Of a stretch of DNA of 64,000 nt, positions 57,881 through 64,000 are shown piece by piece (positions within the stretch are counted from its first letter, which is position 1; the number at the start of each line of letters is the position of its first letter). The notes under the pieces were generated by a model. That model saw nothing but the letters and a program-made list of their open reading frames with translations. It did no database searches and was not told the DNA's origin. A program made the position numbers and the translations under genes. The stretch comes from Fredinandcohnia aciditolerans. GTDB lineage: Bacteria; Bacillota; Bacilli; Bacillales; Bacillaceae_L. The stretch lies in assembly GCA_003640645.1 (NCBI GenBank), contig QGHH01000012.1, positions 1 through 64,000 on the forward strand, given 5' to 3'.

Positions 57881-59308
57881 ATGGCACCGAAAACGATTAT
57901 AGAAAAAATATGGGATCAGCACGTTATCAATCATGAAGAGGGGAAACCAAACCTATTATACATTGACCTACATCTTGTCCATGAAGTAACTTCTCCGCAA
58001 GCCTTTGAAGGTTTACGTATAAAAAATAGAAAAGTCAGAAGACCTGATTTAACATTTGCGACAATGGACCACAACGTACCTACAACAAGTGATCGCTTCC
58101 AAACAAAGGATGAGATAGCTGCTAAACAAATGAGTGCATTGGAGAAAAACTGTAAGGAATTTAATGTACCATTAGCAGATCTATACAGCCCAGAACAGGG
58201 AATTGTTCACGTTATTGGACCTGAGCTTGGATTAACACAACCAGGAAAAACAATTGTATGTGGGGATAGCCATACATCTACACATGGAGCATTTGGAGCA
58301 TTAGCGTTTGGAATTGGGACAAGTGAGGTAGAACATGTTCTTGCTACCCAGACATTATGGCAACAAAAACCTAAAACCATGCAGGTAAATGTAGTTGGAA
58401 CATTATCACCTGGTGTATATGCGAAGGACGTTATTTTATCCATTATCCGTAAGTTTGGGATTGATTTCGGAACAGGACATGTAATCGAATATACAGGAGA
58501 AGCAATTCGAAACATGTCAATGGAAGAAAGAATGACCATTTGTAATATGTCCATTGAAGGTGGAGCGAAAGCTGGCTTAATAAGCCCAGATGAAACAACA
58601 TTCTCCTATTTAAAAGGAAGAAAGCATAGCCCTTCAGGTGCAGAATTTGATTCAGCTGTTGAAAGATGGAGAGCTCTTGCAACTGATGAAGGTGCTACAT
58701 TCGATGAAGTTCTTGAAATTCATGCAGATGAAATCTTACCTACTGTTACATGGGGTACTAACCCATCTATGAGTATAACTATTGAGGATACAGTTCCATA
58801 TCCAGAGGATTTTGACAAAGAAGTTGACAAGAAGTCTGCTCAGCGTGCTTATGAATACATGGAGCTTGCTCCTGGAACGCCGATTAATGAAGTAGAAATT
58901 CAACATGTATTTATTGGATCATGTACAAATTCAAGAATTGGTGACTTACGTGAAGCGGCTGAAATTATCCGTGGTCAAAAGGTATCTCCTAATGTACGGG
59001 CTTTAGTCGTTCCAGGCTCTCAACAAGTGAAACAACAGGCGGAAAAAGAAGGTCTTGCTGATGTATTCCGTGACGCTGGCTTTGAATGGCGTGATGCTGG
59101 ATGCAGCATGTGCCTAAGTATGAATCCAGACGTAGTTCCTGCTGGTGAAAGATGTGCTTCAACTTCAAACCGTAACTTCGAAGGGCGACAAGGTAAGGGT
59201 GCACGTACACACTTAGTAAGTCCAGCAATGGCAGCTGCTGCAGCCATTTATGGGAAATTCGTAGATGTTCGTAAAATTCAAAAGGTAACAGCTGGGGAGG
59301 AGGCATAA
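57881..59308 (+). CDS. leuC: 3-isopropylmalate dehydratase large subunit
   Basis: 475 residues, aconitase fold. [4Fe-4S] cysteines in [13 protein letters not shown] and [43 protein letters not shown] is the family signature. ATG 57881 ([14 protein letters not shown]) matches homologues, with AAGGAGG 12 nt upstream; ATG 57869 directly touches that SD. Confidence 0.95.
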   Translation: MAPKTIIEKIWDQHVINHEEGKPNLLYIDLHLVHEVTSPQAFEGLRIKNRKVRRPDLTFATMDHNVPTTSDRFQTKDEIAAKQMSALEKNCKEFNVPLADLYSPEQGIVHVIGPELGLTQPGKTIVCGDSHTSTHGAFGALAFGIGTSEVEHVLATQTLWQQKPKTMQVNVVGTLSPGVYAKDVILSIIRKFGIDFGTGHVIEYTGEAIRNMSMEERMTICNMSIEGGAKAGLISPDETTFSYLKGRKHSPSGAEFDSAVERWRALATDEGATFDEVLEIHADEILPTVTWGTNPSMSITIEDTVPYPEDFDKEVDKKSAQRAYEYMELAPGTPINEVEIQHVFIGSCTNSRIGDLREAAEIIRGQKVSPNVRALVVPGSQQVKQQAEKEGLADVFRDAGFEWRDAGCSMCLSMNPDVVPAGERCASTSNRNFEGRQGKGARTHLVSPAMAAAAAIYGKFVDVRKIQKVTAGEEA

Positions 59309-59309
59309 T

Positions 59310-59897
59310 ATGGAACCATTTATCACACATCAAGGTAAAGTTGCAGGAATGGATCGAAACAATGTGGATACCGACCAAATCATTCCGAAGCAATTTTTGA
59401 AAAGTATCGAAAGAACTGGGTTTGGAAAATATGCCTTTTTTGATTGGCGCTTCGAGGCTGACGGAAGCCCAAATCCAGATTTTGAATTAAATCGAAAAGA
59501 AAATGAAGGTGCGACGATTCTTGTTGTAAATGAAAACTTTGGTTGTGGCTCTTCTCGTGAGCATGCTCCATGGGCATTACAAGACTATGGATTTAAGGCA
59601 ATCCTAGCTCCATCGTTTGCGGATATTTTCTATAATAACTGCTTGAAGAATGGTATTTTGCCTATTGTATTAGAAAAAAGCGTGATCGAGTATCTTCTAA
59701 AAGAAGCGAATGCTGCTGATTATCAATGCACTATCTCATTAGAGGAACAAACAATAGTTGATTCAAAAGGCTTCAAAACAGAATTTTCAATTGATGCATA
59801 CTGGAAGGAAATGTTGATTAATGGTTGGGATGAGATTGACAAGACTCTTTCCTATGAACAACAAATTAAAGAGTACGAAGTTAAAACTGCCAACTAA
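59310..59897 (+). CDS. leuD: 3-isopropylmalate dehydratase small subunit
   Basis: 195 residues: swivelling domain with DRNNVDTDQIIPKQFLKSI, FDWRFE, and NFGCGSSREHAPWALQDYGF. It starts 1 bp after the leuC stop with GGGGAGGAGG upstream. Last gene of the ilv-leu operon. Confidence 0.97.
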   Translation: MEPFITHQGKVAGMDRNNVDTDQIIPKQFLKSIERTGFGKYAFFDWRFEADGSPNPDFELNRKENEGATILVVNENFGCGSSREHAPWALQDYGFKAILAPSFADIFYNNCLKNGILPIVLEKSVIEYLLKEANAADYQCTISLEEQTIVDSKGFKTEFSIDAYWKEMLINGWDEIDKTLSYEQQIKEYEVKTAN

Positions 59898-59900
59898 TAA

Positions 59901-59936
59901 TTCTAGACAAAGTCCATCAGACTTTGTCTTTTTTTG
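59901..59936 (+). terminator. ilv-leu operon terminator
   Basis: AGACAAAGTC-CATCA-GACTTTGTCT followed by TTTTTTG. Confidence 0.94.
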
Positions 59937-60028
59937 TATCCTATCATGGTATCACTATTGTTTTCTCTTTTTTTCATTGGTACACTTATAACTCAAGTAG
60001 AAAACGAGTTTGGGGTTGGAAAAACTCT

Positions 60029-61057
60029 ATGGAAAAAAAGTTTAAAGGTAAGAAGCAGGATAAAGTGGTTCCCTTTCCTCATCTAAAGGAAAGATTAATG
60101 GAAAAAGGTCTTGAGGCATTAACCAATAAGCAATTTAAAGAAGCTTTAACTTTATTAACACAAGCACAGGAACTTGAAGAGGGCAATCATGAAATAGAGC
60201 TTGGAATTGTCATCTGTCTTTTTGAACTAGGAGAATTAGAGCAAGCAAAAGAAAATTGTTTAGTTATGATGAAGGAAGATGTTGGGGACTATTTTCATGT
60301 TCTTCAAATCTACTTAACCATTCTCATTCAACTTGGACAATATAATGAAGTAAAAACAACAATAGAGGCTGTGCTTGATGAAGATTCAGTTCCTCCCGAG
60401 TATTTAGATAATCTGTCCCAGCTATTAGAACTGAGTAAAAGAATGCTTTATTCAGATGAGGTGGAAAGAGAAGCAGAGAACACGAATCAGGATGTTATGG
60501 AACATCTACAACATGTTTTATATAATGAAGAATTTATCGGGAATCAAATAGCTGCCATACAATCCATGAAGGAACTTAATGTACGGAAATACCTAGATAT
60601 GCTGGTTCCATTTTTAGCAAATCCTAAAAAACATCCTGTTGTAAAAACGATGATATTGCAGTTACTTGCAATGAATCAGGTGGATCGTGAGATAGAGGTT
60701 GAGAAGCTGGGGGAGACCCTTATAGTTATCCCTTCAAAATTAATAGACCCATCCATGTCACCTTTTGCAATTCAGGTTCTATCGATCTTAGAGGAACAAT
60801 TGCAAAATGAGAATCCGACTCTCTATGAAACAGCAAAAGAGATTTGGCTTCAGCATCTTTTTGTACTTTATCCTTTTACATTGGATGATGAGAACCCATC
60901 AACGTATGCTGCTGCTCTCCATTTATATAGTGCTGAACTTCACGGAATGGAGATTGAGAATCGAACACTTGAGCAAATCTATGGAATAAGTTTGTTTGAA
61001 CTAAAACATGCTCTAGATATGCTAGAAAAGGTAGAGCGTTTTTCGTATATAGAATAA
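60029..61057 (+). CDS. ysoA: Tetratricopeptide-repeat protein YsoA
   Basis: 342 residues from ATG 60029 (MEKKFKGKKQDKVVPF); the frame is open upstream through the terminator region. TPR-like helices lie at about 25-130 (GLEALTNKQFKEALTLLTQAQELEEGNHEIELGI; ELGELEQAKENCLVMM). The C-terminal half is helical without a known motif. It is at the YsoA position between leuD and tig. SD is weak (GGGGTTGG). The function is unknown. Confidence 0.82.
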   Translation: MEKKFKGKKQDKVVPFPHLKERLMEKGLEALTNKQFKEALTLLTQAQELEEGNHEIELGIVICLFELGELEQAKENCLVMMKEDVGDYFHVLQIYLTILIQLGQYNEVKTTIEAVLDEDSVPPEYLDNLSQLLELSKRMLYSDEVEREAENTNQDVMEHLQHVLYNEEFIGNQIAAIQSMKELNVRKYLDMLVPFLANPKKHPVVKTMILQLLAMNQVDREIEVEKLGETLIVIPSKLIDPSMSPFAIQVLSILEEQLQNENPTLYETAKEIWLQHLFVLYPFTLDDENPSTYAAALHLYSAELHGMEIENRTLEQIYGISLFELKHALDMLEKVERFSYIE

Positions 61058-61131
61058 AAAATGGTAATAGAAGATATTATAATTTTGATTAGTTGGTTAA
61101 ACTTTCTAACAATATAAAAATATTCTATATG

Positions 61132-61159
61132 TTGAAAGGTGCCTATTCTATGTTATAAT
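61132..61159 (+). promoter_or_regulatory. tig promoter
   Basis: TTGAAA (61132-61137), 16 bp, extended -10 TGTTATAAT (TATAAT 61154-61159). Confidence 0.85.
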
Positions 61160-61261
61160 GTAATGGTTGTAAAATGCTAGTTTACCGACATATGGTAATA
61201 GTTCTGAAATTTACATATCGGAAAAAATAGTTAGTAAATAGATAGTTGGAGGGAAAGAATT

Positions 61262-62548
61262 ATGTCCGCAAAGTTTGAAAAATTAGAAGGAAACCAAGGT
61301 GTCTTAACTGTAGAGGTTGACGCAGAAACATTTAACCAAGGACTTGACGAAGCTTTCAAAAAGGTAGTAAAGCAAGTTAACGTACCTGGATTCCGTAAAG
61401 GTAAAATGCCTCGTGGAATGTTCGAAAAGCGTTTTGGTGTTGAATCACTTTACCAAGATGCCTTAGATATTATTCTTCCAGATGCATATGAAAATGCAAT
61501 TAAAGAAACTGGTATTGAGCCAGTTGATCGTCCAGAAGTTGACGTTGAACAAATCGAAAAAGGTAAAAACCTTATTTTCACTGCTAAAGTAACTGTTAAG
61601 CCAGAAGTTAAACTTGGTGACTACAAAGGTCTAGAAGTTGAAAAACTTGAAGAAACTGTTACTGATGAAGAAGTTGATGCAGAAATCAAACAATTACAAG
61701 AGCGCAATGCAGAACTTGTTGTTAAAGAAGAAGGTACTGTAGAAAATGGCGACACTGTTGTAATTGATTTCGAAGGTTTCGTTGATGGAGAAGCATTCGA
61801 AGGTGGAAAAGCTGAGAACTATTCATTAGAAATTGGTTCTGGTTCATTCATCCCTGGATTCGAAGAACAATTAGTTGGTATTGCTACAGGTGAAGAAAAA
61901 GAAGTTGAAGTTACTTTCCCTGAAGAATACCATGCTGAAAACCTAGCAGGTAAGCCAGCAACATTTAAAGTAAAAGTTCACGAAATCAAAGCAAAAGAAC
62001 TTCCAGAGCTTGATGATGAGTTTGCAAAAGATGTAGACGATGAAGTTGAAACATTAGATGAATTAAAAGCTAAAACAAGAACTCGATTAGAAGAGACTAA
62101 GAAGCGTGACGCTGAAAACAGCCTTAAAGATACATTAATCGAAAAAGCATCAGAAAATGCTGAAATCGATATTCCAGAGGCTATGGTTAATACTGAATTA
62201 GACCGCATGCTACGTGAATTTGAACAACGTTTACAAATGCAAGGCATGAACCTTGACCTGTACTTCCAATTCTCTGGTCAAGACGAAAATGCTTTACGTG
62301 AACAAATGAAAGAAGATGCTGGCAAGCGCGTTCGTGTTAACTTAACTTTAGAAGCTATCGCAAAAGCTGAAAACATCGAAGTGTCAGAAGATGAAATCAA
62401 TGCAGAATTAGAAAATATGGCAACAATGTATGGCGTTTCTGCTGATGAGATTAAGTCAATGCTTGGTGGCTTAGATGGAATTACAGAAGATTTAAAAATT
62501 AGAAAAGCAATCGATTTTCTTGTAGAAAATAGCAAAAGTGTTGCATAA
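61262..62548 (+). CDS. tig: Trigger factor
   Basis: Ribosome-associated chaperone and peptidyl-prolyl isomerase. 428 residues: ribosome-binding N-domain with the GFRKGKMPR signature, FKBP-type PPIase domain ([45 protein letters not shown]), and a helical C-domain. TTGGAGGGAAAGAATT precedes the ATG. It precedes clpX as in B. subtilis. Confidence 0.97.
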   Translation: MSAKFEKLEGNQGVLTVEVDAETFNQGLDEAFKKVVKQVNVPGFRKGKMPRGMFEKRFGVESLYQDALDIILPDAYENAIKETGIEPVDRPEVDVEQIEKGKNLIFTAKVTVKPEVKLGDYKGLEVEKLEETVTDEEVDAEIKQLQERNAELVVKEEGTVENGDTVVIDFEGFVDGEAFEGGKAENYSLEIGSGSFIPGFEEQLVGIATGEEKEVEVTFPEEYHAENLAGKPATFKVKVHEIKAKELPELDDEFAKDVDDEVETLDELKAKTRTRLEETKKRDAENSLKDTLIEKASENAEIDIPEAMVNTELDRMLREFEQRLQMQGMNLDLYFQFSGQDENALREQMKEDAGKRVRVNLTLEAIAKAENIEVSEDEINAELENMATMYGVSADEIKSMLGGLDGITEDLKIRKAIDFLVENSKSVA

Positions 62549-62564
62549 TAATAAATAAGGGAAT

Positions 62565-62597
62565 ATCAAGGCGCGATATGATCGTGCCTTGTTTTAT
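62565..62597 (+). terminator. tig terminator
   Basis: CAAGGCGCG...CGTGCCTTG stem followed by TTTTATA. Confidence 0.85.
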
Positions 62598-62778
62598 ACC
62601 CAAAACTAAAAAGTTGTACATATAATAAGCATTTTGTAGTAGTTTTAATCTAAAGAAAAAGGGAACACTGAAAAAGGAGGGGCGAAGTCAGCACATATTT
62701 CACTAGTTGTTTTTAAGACCACACATATACTTACATAATGAGCGCGAGAGTTATTATTACCATTCTGAAGAAGAAATA

Positions 62779-62787
62779 TGGTACAAT
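62779..62787 (+). promoter_or_regulatory. clpX promoter (extended -10)
   Basis: TGGTACAAT at 62779-62787 is an extended -10; no good -35 at 16-18 bp. Bases 62598-62778 hold AT-rich sequence and an orphan GGAGGGG (62674-62683) without a start codon. Confidence 0.5.
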
Positions 62788-62809
62788 GTGCATTACATAA
62801 TTAGATAAT

Positions 62810-62998
62810 GGAACTGACGGTAATGGCCAAAGTTCAAACAAGATTGCCTATGTAATAGGTGTACGAGAAGCGAGAAGATCGAGGAAACGATTGGAAGCAC
62901 CTTAGCGTACTTAAATGTACGTGAGGATGCTGACGACTAGCGGTGACGATGAGATTCGACGCTTATCGAAGCCGTAGGGGCTTAGTGTAGAGAGAAAG
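62810..62998. repeat. Dispersed repeat in clpX 5' UTR
   Basis: Contains AGGTGTACGAGAAGCGAGAAG, GAGGAAACGATTGGAAGCACC, CGTAC-TTAAAT-GTACG, GACGACTAGCGGTGACGATGAG. The wording resembles a repeat I recall from other Bacillus genomes. No second copy occurs in the window. Confidence 0.55.
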
Positions 62999-63019
62999 AA
63001 ACAAATAAGGGGTGACATG

Positions 63020-64000
63020 ATGTTTAAATTTAATGATGAAAAAGGGCAACTTAAGTGTTCTTTTTGCGGAAAAACCCAAGATCAAGTTCGAAAGTTAGTT
63101 GCAGGTCCTGGCGTTTATATATGCGATGAATGTATTGAATTATGTACTGAAATCGTAGAAGAGGAATTAGGTACAGAGGAAGAAGTTGAATTTAAAGATG
63201 TACCTAAACCAAAAGAAATAAGAGAAATCCTAGATGAATATGTGATAGGTCAAGATGCAGCGAAAAAGTCATTAGCTGTCGCTGTATATAACCACTATAA
63301 GCGTATTAATTCAAACAGCAAAATTGATGATGTTGAATTATCAAAAAGTAATATCTGTATGATTGGGCCAACTGGTAGTGGTAAAACATTATTAGCGCAA
63401 ACTTTGGCTCGTATTTTAAATGTACCATTTGCGATTGCGGATGCTACTTCATTAACAGAAGCTGGATATGTTGGAGAAGATGTAGAGAATATTCTATTAA
63501 AACTTATTCAAGCAGCTGATTATGATGTGGAGAAAGCTGAAAAAGGAATCATTTATATCGATGAAATTGATAAAGTTGCACGTAAATCCGAAAATCCATC
63601 AATTACTCGTGACGTTTCGGGTGAAGGTGTACAGCAAGCATTATTGAAAATTCTTGAAGGCACAGTCGCAAGTGTACCTCCACAAGGTGGAAGAAAGCAC
63701 CCTCATCAAGAATTTATTCAAATTGACACTTCAAATATCTTATTTATTTGTGGTGGAGCTTTTGATGGAATTGAACAAATCATCAAGCGCCGTCTTGGTA
63801 AAAAAGTAATTGGATTTGGTTCTAACGTCGTAGAAGAAGAATTAGACCAAAAATCTCTACTTTCTAGATCATTACCAGAAGACTTGCTAAAGTTTGGTTT
63901 AATTCCTGAATTTATTGGCCGTCTTCCAGTTATTGCGAGCCTTGAACCTTTAGATGAGGACGCGTTGGTAGAGATTCTAACGAAACCAAAAAATGCTTTA
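63020..64000 (+). CDS. clpX: ATP-dependent protease ATP-binding subunit ClpX (5' part)
   Basis: The open frame from ATG 63020 ([13 protein letters not shown]) runs off the window after 327 codons; the full protein is about 420. N-terminal C4 zinc finger (Cys13, Cys16, Cys35, Cys38), AAA+ core with Walker A GPTGSGKT and Walker [10 protein letters not shown], pore loop region GYVGEDV, and RKHPHQEF. Unfolds substrates for ClpP. ATG 63020 is preferred over 63017 by homology and spacing from AAGGGGTG. Confidence 0.97.
   Translation, partial: MFKFNDEKGQLKCSFCGKTQDQVRKLVAGPGVYICDECIELCTEIVEEELGTEEEVEFKDVPKPKEIREILDEYVIGQDAAKKSLAVAVYNHYKRINSNSKIDDVELSKSNICMIGPTGSGKTLLAQTLARILNVPFAIADATSLTEAGYVGEDVENILLKLIQAADYDVEKAEKGIIYIDEIDKVARKSENPSITRDVSGEGVQQALLKILEGTVASVPPQGGRKHPHQEFIQIDTSNILFICGGAFDGIEQIIKRRLGKKVIGFGSNVVEEELDQKSLLSRSLPEDLLKFGLIPEFIGRLPVIASLEPLDEDALVEILTKPKNAL

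Overview
The window is a chromosomal segment of an endospore-forming, low-GC Bacillaceae (Bacillus sensu lato). The evidence is an AT-rich sequence, strong GGAGG-type ribosome binding sites, frequent TTG/GTG starts, sporulation and germination genes (sspI, gerE, gerM, ytxC), T-box and lysine riboswitch leaders, and a gene order that follows the Bacillus subtilis gapB-to-clpX segment almost gene for gene. The species cannot be named from this window.

Layout. 1-600: tandem 52-bp hairpin repeats. 0.85-7.4 kb: gapB, speD, a small conserved gene, nrdR, the helicase loaders dnaB-dnaI, and ytxC. 7.4-11.3 kb: T-box/thrS, then the L20 leader with infC-rpmI-rplT. 11.4-16.4 kb: small membrane proteins, ysdB, dut, ysdC, sspI, a SpoU-type methylase and a YwaF-like membrane protein. 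16.4-20.4 kb: T-box/pheST. 20.5-27.2 kb: rnhC, zapA, cvpA, polX, mutS2, a DUF350 protein and an unlisted 25-residue membrane peptide. 27.3-33.0 kb: fatty-acid degradation and electron transfer (lcfA, fadR, fadB, etfBA), with a perfect FadR operator at fadR. 33-42 kb: a candidate small RNA, trxA, uvrC, lysine riboswitch/lysC with an internal beta-subunit start, yslB and sdhCAB. 42-49.5 kb: ysmA, gerE, ysmB, racE, a second (53-bp) hairpin array, an inserted NERD-domain gene, gerM, rph, rdgB and ysnB. 49.6-50.7 kb: a tRNA-Arg(UCU) gene split by a group I intron, followed by a broken PD-(D/E)XK homing endonuclease. 50.9-59.9 kb: T-box/ilvBHC-leuABCD. 60-64 kb: ysoA, tig and the 5' part of clpX, which runs off the window.

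Most of the window is ordinary core genome. The striking part is 49.67-50.66 kb. A 290-nt intron lies inside the anticodon of tRNA-Arg(UCU), and the P2, P3, P4, P7 and P8 pairings can all be drawn. About 240 nt beyond the intron, outside the tRNA, is a decayed endonuclease gene of the I-Ssp6803I-like family, a family otherwise known from a tRNA intron. It carries one frameshift and one stop.

A second theme is repeat biology. There are two hairpin arrays with 52- and 53-bp periods. Several dispersed repeat families sit between promoter/leader and ribosome binding site of nrdR, dnaB, thrS, pheS, fadB, ilvB and clpX, with small palindromic modules of CACAGGACGTG type nested inside them. Smaller leads are a speD leader that can mask its own ribosome binding site and holds a 13-codon ORF, an apparent ATA start codon, and short unlisted reading frames.
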